Of a DNA stretch of 64,000 nucleotides, positions 37,933 through 45,951 are shown piece by piece. This stretch comes from Halomonas sp. Y3 (GTDB lineage: Bacteria; Pseudomonadota; Gammaproteobacteria; Pseudomonadales; Halomonadaceae). The notes under the pieces are model-generated. The model had not been told where the DNA came from, searched no databases, and saw nothing but the letters and a program-made list of their open reading frames with translations. Within the stretch, counting starts at the first letter, position 1. Every line of letters begins with the position of its first letter. The stretch lies in assembly GCF_024137965.1 (NCBI RefSeq), contig NZ_CP099975.1, positions 62,001 through 126,000 on the forward strand. The letters are read 5' to 3'. A program made the translations under genes and the position numbers.

Positions 37933-39256
37933 GCTGTGGATGCCGCTGATGATGGTGGCACTGCTCTTTGCCGGCATTCTTTCCGGCTATCCCGTGGCGC
38001 TGGTGCTGGGGGGGGTCTCGACGCTCTTCCTGCTGCTCTCCGATCTGCCCCTGGCCTTCACCAACCTGATGCTGACGCGGATCTACGCCAACGCCTTGAG
38101 CAACTGGCTCTATGTGGCCATCCCGATGTTTATCCTTATGGGGCTGCTGCTGGAACGCACCGGCCTGGCACGGGATGCCTTCCGGGTCAGCGAGCGGCTG
38201 CTGCATCGCCTGCCCGGGCACCTCTCCCTGACCGTGCTGTTCGTGGGCGGGCTGCTGGCGGCGACCACCGGGGTGGTCGGTGCCTCGGTGGTCCTGCTGT
38301 CGGTGCTGGCACTACCGCGAATGCTCGATGCCGGCTATTCGGCGCGTGCCTCCTCGGGGTTGATCTCGGCCTCGGGAACCCTGGCGATCCTGATGCCACC
38401 CTCGGTGATGCTGATCATCCTCGCTAGCCTGGTCGCGGTGCCGGTGGGCCAGCTATTCCGCGCCGCCCTGGTGCCCAGCGGCCTGCTGATCCTGCTCTAT
38501 ACCCTCTACTCGCTGGTCGGAGCCTGGTGGAAGGCGCGTCAGGCCGGGATGCCCGGCCCCGCCCCCGGGGCGCACGACCCGGGGGCCTCTGGGGCCTGGC
38601 GGGATGCTCTGGCGCTCTCGCCCTTCCTGGTGCTGATTCCCCTGGTGCTGGGGGCGATCATTACCGGGGTCGCCACCCCCACTGAGGCCAGCGGTATCGG
38701 CGTGCTGGCGGTGCTGCTGTTCGCCTGGCTCACCGGCAAGGCGCGATCGGCCGACGTGCTGGGCGCCGCCAGGGAGGCAGCCATCGCCACCGCCATGATC
38801 ATGCTGCTGGTGATCACCGCGACCTGCTTTTCGCTGATCTTCAAGGGCGTCGGCGGCGACCGCCTGATCCTCGCGGCACTGGGGCTGCTGGGGGCCGGCG
38901 ACTGGAGCGTGATCCTGTTGATCCTGCTGCTGGTCTTCCTGCTCGGCTTCTTCCTGGACTGGCTGGAGATCTCGCTGATCCTGATGCCGATCTTCGTGCC
39001 CATCGTCGGACAGCTCGACCTCGGCAACGGCCTGGCCGGTGGCGCTCTGATGGTGTGGTTCGCCGTGATCTTCGCCATCAACCTGCAGACCTCCTTTCTC
39101 ACCCCGCCCTTCGGCATCTCGCTGTTCTACCTAAAGGGTGCCATGGGCGACCGGGTGGCTACCGTCGATATCTATCGCGGCGTGATCCCTTTCATCGCCA
39201 TGCAGCTGCTGGTGCTGCTGCTCATCTTGCTGTTTCCCGCAGTGCTTTTTCTCTAA
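37925..39256 (+). CDS. TRAP transporter large permease inside the iac cluster (FcbT3-like)
   Basis: A 443-residue multi-helix permease. Signatures are SGYPVALVLGGVSTLF at the N-terminus, GTLAILMPPSVMLIILASL, ITGVATPTEASGIG and LQTSFLTPPFGISLFYLKG at the C-terminus. The C-terminal TPPFG form is typical of the FcbT3-type subgroup linked to aromatic acids. Likely substrate is indole-3-acetate or a relative, by context only. Confidence 0.87.
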   Translation: MAELWMPLMMVALLFAGILSGYPVALVLGGVSTLFLLLSDLPLAFTNLMLTRIYANALSNWLYVAIPMFILMGLLLERTGLARDAFRVSERLLHRLPGHLSLTVLFVGGLLAATTGVVGASVVLLSVLALPRMLDAGYSARASSGLISASGTLAILMPPSVMLIILASLVAVPVGQLFRAALVPSGLLILLYTLYSLVGAWWKARQAGMPGPAPGAHDPGASGAWRDALALSPFLVLIPLVLGAIITGVATPTEASGIGVLAVLLFAWLTGKARSADVLGAAREAAIATAMIMLLVITATCFSLIFKGVGGDRLILAALGLLGAGDWSVILLILLLVFLLGFFLDWLEISLILMPIFVPIVGQLDLGNGLAGGALMVWFAVIFAINLQTSFLTPPFGISLFYLKGAMGDRVATVDIYRGVIPFIAMQLLVLLLILLFPAVLFL

Positions 39257-39306
39257 CCACTGTTTATTGGTGGGCTAGGCCCATCGGTTACCTAAGGAGT
39301 CAAACA

Positions 39307-40335
39307 ATGAACAAGACCCTGACCCGCTCCATCGCCTTCGCCGGCGCTACTCTGGCCTCCAGCGGGGCCTTGGCTCAGACCCTGACGCTGCAGTCGGCAT
39401 TTCCCTTCAGCCTGAAGGTGATCGACGACTCCATCCATCGCTTTGCCCAGGACGTCGAGACCGCCACCGCTGGGGCCCTGAGCTTCACGCCCTACGATGC
39501 CGGGGCCTTTTCGCCGCCCTTCGAGATCCTCGCGAATGTCGGCAATGGCAGCCTGGACGCCGGTTGGTCGGCAGCGAGCTACTGGGCGGGACAGATTCCC
39601 GCCGCGGCACTGTTCCAGAGCATCCCTTTCGGGCCCGACGTGCCCCATTACCTGGCCTGGCTCTATGGCGGCGGTGGCATCGAACTGTGGGAAGAGCTTT
39701 ATCGCCCCCACAACGTGGTGCCGATCCCTTGCGGGGCGATGATTTCTGAGGCCGGGGGCTGGTTCGTCGACGAAATCGCCGGAGTCGACGACCTGAGCGG
39801 CATGAGCATGCGCATAAGTGGGCTCGGCGGCGAGGCGATGAGCCGGCTGGGCGTGTCCCCGGTCTCCCTGCCCGCCGGCGAGACCTTCCTGGGGCTCGAC
39901 ACCGGGCGCATCGGCGGTGCGGAGCTCAGCTTCCCGACCATCGATGTCAGCGCGGGCTTTCAGGAGGTGGCGAGCCACTACTACTTCCCTGGCTGGCATC
40001 AGCCCGGGAGCCTCAATGAGCTGATCATCAATGCCGATGTCTGGGACGGCCTGAGCGAGGACCAGCGGCTGGCCGTTCGCCATGCCTGCAGCGATCTCAG
40101 CATTCATATGTATGCCCAGGACATGCAGGCCCAGTCGGCGGTACTGCAGGAGTTCCGCGAGGCGGGCGTCGAGGTGAAACGCTTCCCCGACGAGGTATTG
40201 GAAGCGCTGCGCGAGGCATCCCGCGACGTCCTGGAGGAGAACGCCGCCGAGAATGAAGCCTTCGGCGCGGTGCTCGAGTCCTATCGTGCCTTCAGTGAAC
40301 GCTACGAGGAGTACCGCGAGCTGACCGCTTTCTAG
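39307..40335 (+). CDS. TRAP transporter binding protein inside the iac cluster (FcbT1-like)
   Basis: A 342-residue protein with a signal peptide (start to ASSGALAQ, cut before TLTLQSAFPFS). The mature protein has few features in common with dctP1/dctP2 and belongs to the separate FcbT1-like group, with GGIELWEELYRPHNVVPIPCG and SELSFPTID-like segments. The order Q-M-P differs from P-Q-M of the other system. It is the likely ligand-capturing subunit for the aromatic acid. Confidence 0.85.
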   Translation: MNKTLTRSIAFAGATLASSGALAQTLTLQSAFPFSLKVIDDSIHRFAQDVETATAGALSFTPYDAGAFSPPFEILANVGNGSLDAGWSAASYWAGQIPAAALFQSIPFGPDVPHYLAWLYGGGGIELWEELYRPHNVVPIPCGAMISEAGGWFVDEIAGVDDLSGMSMRISGLGGEAMSRLGVSPVSLPAGETFLGLDTGRIGGAELSFPTIDVSAGFQEVASHYYFPGWHQPGSLNELIINADVWDGLSEDQRLAVRHACSDLSIHMYAQDMQAQSAVLQEFREAGVEVKRFPDEVLEALREASRDVLEENAAENEAFGAVLESYRAFSERYEEYRELTAF

Positions 40336-40393
40336 CGCCGGGTGCCCCGGCCTTGGATCGGGGCACACCCATGACCCTGAGAGGAGCCACGAA

Positions 40394-40585
40394 ATGCCTA
40401 CCGTTCACGTTTACATGATGTCGGGCCGCACCCAGACCCAGAAGGAAACCCTGATTCGCAAGGTGACGGATGCCGTCATGGAGTCCGTCGATGCCCCTGA
40501 GCAGAACGTGCGGGTGATCATCAGCGAGATTCCCAAGGGCGACTACGGGATTGCCGGCACTACCGGCGAAAAGCTGGGCCGATGA
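40394..40585 (+). CDS. 4-oxalocrotonate tautomerase-family protein
   Basis: A 63-residue protein beginning MPTVHVYMMSGRT, with Pro-2 as the expected catalytic base after loss of Met. IRKVTDAVMESVDAP is the family helix and the conserved Arg-like position lies in NVRVIISE. It is not part of the classical iac gene set. It might isomerise a keto/enol intermediate. Confidence 0.85.
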   Translation: MPTVHVYMMSGRTQTQKETLIRKVTDAVMESVDAPEQNVRVIISEIPKGDYGIAGTTGEKLGR

Positions 40586-40619
40586 GAACAACGGTGCTAT
40601 GGCGCCGGAGGAGGATAAG

Positions 40620-41549
40620 ATGAGTTTCGACGCAAGAGATTTCCGCCGCGCCCTGGGCAAGTTCGCCACCGGGGTCACGGTGGTCACCACCCGCGACGGT
40701 GATGGCGAGCACTATGGGGTGACCGCCAGCAGCTTCAACACTGTGTCCATGGACCCCCCGCTGATCCTGTGGAGTATCGACAAGGGGGCCTACAGCCTGG
40801 CTGCCTATCGGGATACCGAGCACTTCGTGGTCAATGTGCTGGGCAACGATCAGGTCGAGGTCTCCAATCGCTTCGCCAGCCGCGGCGAGGACAAGTTTGC
40901 CGGCATCGCCATCGAGGAAGGCCTCGGTGGTGCCGCCAAGGTGAAGGACGCCGCGGCGCATTTCGAGTGCCGTACCTGGAACGTCTACGAGGGCGGCGAC
41001 CACCTGATCATCGTCGGTGAGGTGGAGCGCTACGCCTACCAGGACGAGGGCAGCGCCCTAGTCTTCCATAACGGTCGCTACGCGGTGCCCGAGCCGCACC
41101 CCCTGCTGCTTCCGGTGGGCGAGCAGAGCGTGCTGGATGGACGCCTGGGCAAGCACCTGCTCTACCTGATGCGCCAAGCGCTGTCCGCTTACTGCGGCGA
41201 CTTCTATCCCCGCCTCGGCAGCCTGGGCGTCAACGACAAGGAGTGGAGGGTGCTGACCCTGCTGGCGGATCGCGGTGCCCTGGATCGCGACATCCTTGCC
41301 CGACGCGTGGCCCAGCCCCTGGCAGACCTTGACGACACACTGAGCGAGCTCCATGAGCGCTCCCTGGTGGAAAGTGACGGCGAAAATCGGATCGCCTTGA
41401 GTGACGCGGGCCGGTTACTGGCGCTGCGTCTTCTGACCATGGCCGACGATTACGAGCGGCGCCTGCTCGAGGGGCTATCGGCAGCGGAGGTCGAGACGCT
41501 CAAGGCGGGCCTTGGGTGCGTGATCAAGCGTTTGGGAGAGCCGCACTGA
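40620..41549 (+). CDS. iacG: Flavin reductase with C-terminal MarR-like domain, IacG-like
   Basis: A 309-residue two-domain protein. Residues 1-165 form a flavin reductase domain (FRRALGKFATGVTVVTTRDG, GVTASSFNTVSMDPPLI). Residues 185-309 form a MarR-like winged-helix domain (GKHLLYLMRQALSAYCG ... ALDRDILARRVAQPL). The same fusion occurs in the C1 reductase of Acinetobacter 4-hydroxyphenylacetate hydroxylase, where the MarR-like part responds to the substrate. It should reduce flavin for IacA. The ATG at 40620 has a GGAGGA ribosome site. Confidence 0.85.
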   Translation: MSFDARDFRRALGKFATGVTVVTTRDGDGEHYGVTASSFNTVSMDPPLILWSIDKGAYSLAAYRDTEHFVVNVLGNDQVEVSNRFASRGEDKFAGIAIEEGLGGAAKVKDAAAHFECRTWNVYEGGDHLIIVGEVERYAYQDEGSALVFHNGRYAVPEPHPLLLPVGEQSVLDGRLGKHLLYLMRQALSAYCGDFYPRLGSLGVNDKEWRVLTLLADRGALDRDILARRVAQPLADLDDTLSELHERSLVESDGENRIALSDAGRLLALRLLTMADDYERRLLEGLSAAEVETLKAGLGCVIKRLGEPH

Positions 41550-41596
41550 CGTGGTGCGGTCGTCTAATTTCAAGCAAACGACAAGGATGGCTACCC

Positions 41597-42166
41597 ATGC
41601 CTGATGTATCTCATGCCGATCTGCAGGGCCTGATCAAACGTATCGAGACGCTGGAAGCCGAGGCGGAAATCCGCCGGCTCCAGGCGCGTTACATGTTCCT
41701 CTGTGATACGCCACTCCCCGAATATGGCGTCAAAGACGATGCCGAGCGCATCGATCTTATCATGGCACTTTATAGCGAAGACGCTACCTGGGAAGGGGTC
41801 GGCGACTATTACGACAACCAGTTCGGAAGGCTCGAGGGGGCGGCTGCCATCCGTCGTCACTTCGAGAATTTCTGGGGCCAAAAGCGCGACCCCGAGTTGC
41901 TCTTGAACGTGCATTACCTGACCTCCGAGCAGATTCATGTCGAAGGCGAGACGGCGGATGGGCAATGGGTGCATTGCCAGCCGTGGATCTTCTCCGATGG
42001 CACCTCGCTTTTACGTTCTTCGCGACTCAACAATGCTTTCCGACTCGAGCCGGATGGCAACTGGAAGATCACTCGTACCCGTACCGAGAACGTCTTCGTG
42101 GCACCACTTACGGAGGGCTGGGCCACAGACTTCGCGAAGGCTTCGGTATTGATGAACCCCCGATAG
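41597..42166 (+). CDS. iacI: SnoaL/NTF2-fold protein, IacI-like
   Basis: A 189-residue protein with an N-terminal helix (LIKRIETLEAEAEIRRLQARY) and an NTF2-like barrel (LYSEDATWEGVGDYYDN ... GAAAIRRHFENFWG). IacI in known clusters belongs to this fold. It may be a lyase or hydratase-like helper enzyme; its reaction is not settled. The ATG at 41597 with AAGGA upstream is preferred to an in-frame ATG 27 codons earlier that lies in iacG. Confidence 0.78.
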   Translation: MPDVSHADLQGLIKRIETLEAEAEIRRLQARYMFLCDTPLPEYGVKDDAERIDLIMALYSEDATWEGVGDYYDNQFGRLEGAAAIRRHFENFWGQKRDPELLLNVHYLTSEQIHVEGETADGQWVHCQPWIFSDGTSLLRSSRLNNAFRLEPDGNWKITRTRTENVFVAPLTEGWATDFAKASVLMNPR

Positions 42167-42360
42167 CATCACGGCATCGGCCGTTCTGGCCGCACGCCGG
42201 TCTGAATTACGCCGGCGGATAACATCCGCTGGATACCGTTTCCGCGAAGGGCATGGCGGCTTGTCACGAGTCTGTCAGGGCATCGGCTTGCCCGGGCCCG
42301 CCTCGGGAAACCTCGCCCCCTGATGTTCGGGGGAACTCAAGATAGTCTCTGGAGTGATAG

Positions 42361-43500
42361 ATGAATAATCAAAAGAAATTTCGACTGATAGGCCTCTGTT
42401 CAGTGTCGGCCCTGGTCCTCGCCATTCAGGGCACGGCCCAGGCCTACTCCCTGGAAGTCGGCGACACCGCCGCCGACATCTACGGTTACGCCAAGCTGGA
42501 CCTGATCTATGACGTGGATGCGGACTTGGGCAATTCCGTCAACCGCAACGCTATTCTGCTGGATGACCAGGCCGGACCCGAGGGCCATACCACCCTGCAC
42601 GCCTATCAGAGCAGGCTGGGCTTCACCACCAGTACCCCGGCCGGGGGCAGTGACCTGAAGACCATGATCGAGGGCGACTTCTTCGGCGGTGGCGGTGGGA
42701 GTTTCCGCCTGCGCCACGCCTATGGTGAGTGGAACGGCCTCCTGGGCGGCCAGACCTGGTCCAACTTCGGCGGCTTTCTGGGCATGAATCCGACCATCGA
42801 CTTCACCCCTCAACCGGGCCTGGGCAACGCGGGGCGCCAGGCCCAGCTGCGTTATACCGTGGAAGGCTTCTCGGTGTCCCTGGAAGACCCGGAAAACCTC
42901 GGGGGCTCGCCCCTGGCCGATGCCACCAAGAGCCAGCTTCCCGACCTGACCCTGCGTTATCAGGGCGGCGTCGATGGCTTCAACTACGGTGCCTCCGCCG
43001 TGCTGCGACGTCTGCAGTACGACACCACCGGCACCACCGATAGCGGCAAGGACAGCGCCTTCGGCTGGGGCCTGGCCCTGGAGGCCAGTGCCCAGGTCGC
43101 CGAGGGAGTGACCCTGCGCGGCTCCCTGACCCATGGCGACGGCATCGGCGGCTATCTGGAAGGAACCCCGGCGGCTCCCGCCTATCTGGATCCGGCCACC
43201 GGTGAACTGGAAACCATCAGTGCCACCGGCGGTACCCTGGGCATCACTGCCGCCGCCGGCCCCGGTAAGGTGACCCTGGGCTATGGCGTAGCCCGGGCGG
43301 ACCTGGACGAGGCGGTGGCCGCCGGCGCCGTGGCCGATAGTGCCAACGAGAAGTTCCAGGCCGTGCACCTGAACTATATCTGGTCGCCGATCCAGAACGT
43401 CACCTACGGCATCGAGGCGGGCTACCATAGTCGCCAGGTGGTGGATGGTCGCGATGGCGACGCACTGCGCCTGCAGGGCATGGTGATGTACAGCTTCTGA
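42361..43500 (+). CDS. DcaP-like outer-membrane porin
   Basis: A 379-residue protein with a signal peptide (LIGLCSVSALVLAIQGTAQA) and a beta-barrel pattern of alternating residues ending in MYSF, the terminal Phe used in outer-membrane assembly. DVYGYAKLDLIYDVD-like and LHAYQSRLGFTTST segments match the DcaP group, which passes dicarboxylic and aromatic acids. It probably provides outer-membrane entry for the substrate of the iac/TRAP genes. The 194 bases upstream hold no gene. Confidence 0.85.
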   Translation: MNNQKKFRLIGLCSVSALVLAIQGTAQAYSLEVGDTAADIYGYAKLDLIYDVDADLGNSVNRNAILLDDQAGPEGHTTLHAYQSRLGFTTSTPAGGSDLKTMIEGDFFGGGGGSFRLRHAYGEWNGLLGGQTWSNFGGFLGMNPTIDFTPQPGLGNAGRQAQLRYTVEGFSVSLEDPENLGGSPLADATKSQLPDLTLRYQGGVDGFNYGASAVLRRLQYDTTGTTDSGKDSAFGWGLALEASAQVAEGVTLRGSLTHGDGIGGYLEGTPAAPAYLDPATGELETISATGGTLGITAAAGPGKVTLGYGVARADLDEAVAAGAVADSANEKFQAVHLNYIWSPIQNVTYGIEAGYHSRQVVDGRDGDALRLQGMVMYSF

Positions 43501-43538
43501 GACGGGCCTGCTAGCCGAACGTTCGATCCCTTGCCTCC

Positions 43539-43560
43539 GGCCCTCGGTCGGGGGCCTTTT
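43539..43560 (+). terminator. Terminator after the porin gene
   Basis: GGCCCTC and GGGGGCC form a stem with loop GGTC, followed by TTTT. It separates the porin gene from iacR. Confidence 0.75.
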
Positions 43561-43595
43561 CGTCGTTGGTCCAGCTGCTGGAGTACGGGCGCGCA

Positions 43596-43615
43596 TGCTA
43601 GAATAGTCAACTATT
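43596..43615 (+). promoter_or_regulatory. iacR promoter overlapped by a palindromic operator
   Basis: An extended -10 element TGCTAGAAT (43596-43604) is overlapped by AATAGTCAACTATT (43602-43615), an inverted repeat of 6+6 bases. This is the usual layout of an autorepressing MarR-family gene, 22 bases before the iacR start. Confidence 0.65.
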
Positions 43616-43636
43616 TTTTCGCGACGGCACGGGCTC

Positions 43637-44110
43637 ATGGTTGACAAGGACGTACTCTCCCCTTCCTTTTACCCACTCTCGGAGGAGTTCCGCTCCAGGG
43701 ACTTTCCCTTTTACTGGGTCGCACGGCTCAATGCCAAGTACAGCGCGGATATGGACGCCCTACTTAAGCCTAAGGGACTGAGCTCCTCCAAGTGGAGAGT
43801 ACTGATGATCTTGCACGAGCATGGTCGGCTGAGCATGTCTGATATAGCCATCCATGCCGTGGCCAAACTGTCGACCATCACTAAGATTGTCTACAAAATG
43901 CAGGAGGCCGGCCTTGTGACCACGTCCCTTTCCCCAGAAGACCGACGTGTGACCGAGGTTTCTTTAACCCATGAGGGTGAAGAAAATCTTGTGATTGCAA
44001 GGGAGCTCACCCATCGGCTAGTTGAAAAAGCCTTTAGAGGGCTGAGTAGTGATGAGATCGTTGTGATGAATCGCTGTCTTAGTAAAATATTAGATAACTT
44101 GAGTTTCTGA
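43637..44110 (+). CDS. iacR: MarR-family regulator, IacR-like
   Basis: A 157-residue MarR protein. The winged helix runs from LSSSKWRVLMILHEHGRLSMSDIA to the recognition part KLSTITKIVYKMQEAGLV and the wing SPEDRRVTEVSLT. IacR represses iac genes and is released by indole-3-acetate in known systems. It is AT-richer than the iac enzyme genes. An IS256-family element has landed 34 bases after its stop. Confidence 0.85.
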   Translation: MVDKDVLSPSFYPLSEEFRSRDFPFYWVARLNAKYSADMDALLKPKGLSSSKWRVLMILHEHGRLSMSDIAIHAVAKLSTITKIVYKMQEAGLVTTSLSPEDRRVTEVSLTHEGEENLVIARELTHRLVEKAFRGLSSDEIVVMNRCLSKILDNLSF

Positions 44111-44144
44111 GTGATGATGCTTGGGTGGCAAGAGCGGTATGCAC

Positions 44145-45527
44145 GAGCTATGGTGATTTCTGGTGTACGGGAGGAGGTAGGAAGGGTGGCGTATCCTGTT
44201 GATTGATCACGACCAAGATCTCAATCAACACGAGTGGATACGCCATGACCGATTCTACCCTCCGGGCTCTTTCACAACCAGAACCCCCGATCACTGACCC
44301 GCTGCACGAGCTGTTGCGTCAAGGTGCCCGTGACCTGATCGCCAAGGCCGTCGAGGCTGAACTGGCCACCTTCCTGGAACAGTACGCCGATCAGCGGCTC
44401 GATGATGGGCGCCAGGCCGTGGTCCGCAACGGCTACTTGCCCGAGCGCACCGTCCAGACCGGGGTCGGGGATGTCAGCGTGCAGGTGCCCAAGGTGCGCG
44501 ACCGTAGCGGTGGTGGCGCTCGATTCAACAGCAGCCTGCTGCCGCCCTACCTGAAGCGGGCTCGCAGCATCGAGGAGCTGATCCCCTGGCTCTACCTGAA
44601 GGGGATCTCCACCGGCGACTACCAGGAGGCCCTGGCGGCGCTGCTGGGCGACCAGGCCAAGGGGTTGTCGGCCAACACGGTGTCACGGCTCAAGAAGCGG
44701 TGGGAAGACGAGCATGCCGAGTGGCAGAAGCGGGACCTTGCCGACAGACGCTTCGTCTACTGGTGGGCCGACGGCGTGTACAGCAACATCCGCATGGGCG
44801 ACCGCCTGTGCCTGCTGGTGATCATCGGCGTCACCGAGCAGGGCCGCAAGGAGCTGGTGGCCGTCGAGGACGGCTTTCGCGAGTCGGCGGCCAGTTGGGA
44901 GACCTTGCTGACAGGGCTACGAGAGCGTGGCCTGGCCCAGGCTCCCAAGCTGGCAGTGGGTGACGGTGCCATGGGGTTCTGGGCGGCGCTGAGCAAGATT
45001 TACCCGGAAACCGACCATCAGCGCTGCTGGGTCCACAAGACGGCCAACGTGCTGAACAAGCTGCCAAAATCGGTGCAGCCCAAGGTCAAGGCGGACCTCC
45101 ATGACATCTGGATGGCCGAGACCCGCGACGAGGCACACAGGGCCTTCGATCGCACAGTGAAGCGTTTCGAGGCCAAGTACCCCAAGGCGATGGGGTGCCT
45201 GGCCAAGGACCGGGACGAGCTGCTGGCGTTTTACGACTACCCGGCAGAGCACTGGGTGCATATCCGCACCACCAACCCGATCGAGTCGACCTTCGCCACG
45301 GTCCGTCTGAGGACCAAGCGGAGCCGGAACTGCGGCTCCCGGGCGACGACCCTGGCGATGGTCTTCAAGCTGCTCCAGAGCGCCCAAAAGCGATGGAGGA
45401 GGATCAAACACTTCCAGAAGCTGGAACTGGTCGTCAGCAACGTCAAGTTCCAGGACGGGGAGCAAGTAGTTGATCAATCAGACAGGAATGCGGCCTGATC
45501 GCCATCCACCAGATTTGACGATAACTC
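44145..45527 (+). mobile_element. Complete IS256-family insertion sequence, 1383 bp
   Basis: The ends are imperfect inverted repeats: left GAGCTATGGTGATTTCTGGT, right (complement) GAGTTATCGTCAAATCTGGT. A 9-bp direct repeat GGTATGCAC flanks the element (44136-44144 and 45528-45536), as expected for IS256-type transposition. Just before the transposase start a hairpin is formed by GGCGTATCC/GGATACGCC with an inner TTGATTGA/TCAATCAA. It looks intact. Confidence 0.9.
44245..45498 (+). CDS. IS256-family transposase
   Basis: A 417-residue DDE transposase. Domain signatures: N-terminal [19 protein letters not shown], the core [40 protein letters not shown] region (about residues 240-275) and the C-terminal [19 protein letters not shown] holding the catalytic Glu. 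The ATG at 44245 is used since it lies directly after the 5' hairpin. No frameshift or stop is seen. Confidence 0.93.
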   Translation: MTDSTLRALSQPEPPITDPLHELLRQGARDLIAKAVEAELATFLEQYADQRLDDGRQAVVRNGYLPERTVQTGVGDVSVQVPKVRDRSGGGARFNSSLLPPYLKRARSIEELIPWLYLKGISTGDYQEALAALLGDQAKGLSANTVSRLKKRWEDEHAEWQKRDLADRRFVYWWADGVYSNIRMGDRLCLLVIIGVTEQGRKELVAVEDGFRESAASWETLLTGLRERGLAQAPKLAVGDGAMGFWAALSKIYPETDHQRCWVHKTANVLNKLPKSVQPKVKADLHDIWMAETRDEAHRAFDRTVKRFEAKYPKAMGCLAKDRDELLAFYDYPAEHWVHIRTTNPIESTFATVRLRTKRSRNCGSRATTLAMVFKLLQSAQKRWRRIKHFQKLELVVSNVKFQDGEQVVDQSDRNAA

Positions 45528-45630
45528 GGTATGCACTTGGGTTGACGCTATGCTCTTGCCATGCCGTTTTTGCTACGTGGCTGATGAGACACTTGGTTTT
45601 GTCGGGGGTTAGCTCCTAACGTCGGCATCG

Positions 45631-45921
45631 CTAAGTATCGTCATGGTGTATAGAAGACGGATGCCGGCACAGCGGCTTGACGCTGATCTCCATGTAGGGG
45701 AAGAGGGGCAGGTTGGAGATGATCTCCTGCAGCTCGGCGTTGTCCTCGACGTCGAAGATGCTGACGTTGGCGTAGCTGCCGGCCACGCGCCACAGGTGGC
45801 GCCACTTGCCGGAGCGCTGCAGCCCCTGGGCGTAGGCCTTCTCGGTGGCCTTGATCTCGGCGGCCTGCTCGGCCGGCATGGACGGGGGCAGCTTGACGGT
45901 CATTTCCACCTGAAACAGCAT
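45631..45921 (-). CDS. catC: Muconolactone isomerase CatC
   Basis: A 96-residue protein with the CatC pattern: LFQVEMTVKLPPSMP at the start, KATEKAYAQGLQRSGKWRHLWRVAG in the middle and LPLFPYMEISVKPLCRHPS at the end. It isomerises muconolactone to 3-oxoadipate enol-lactone. It lies 30 bases after catB. No catA follows; 94 bases further the IS256 element begins. Confidence 0.94.
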   Translation of the reverse strand: MLFQVEMTVKLPPSMPAEQAAEIKATEKAYAQGLQRSGKWRHLWRVAGSYANVSIFDVEDNAELQEIISNLPLFPYMEISVKPLCRHPSSIHHDDT

Positions 45922-45951
45922 GGCTCGATCCTCCGATTGTCGTGTCGTTTC

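Noticed and set aside
23115..45530. IS-mediated inversion of the island by recombination between the two elements
   Set aside because: The elements belong to different families and each is flanked by its own matching target repeat, which argues for simple insertion.
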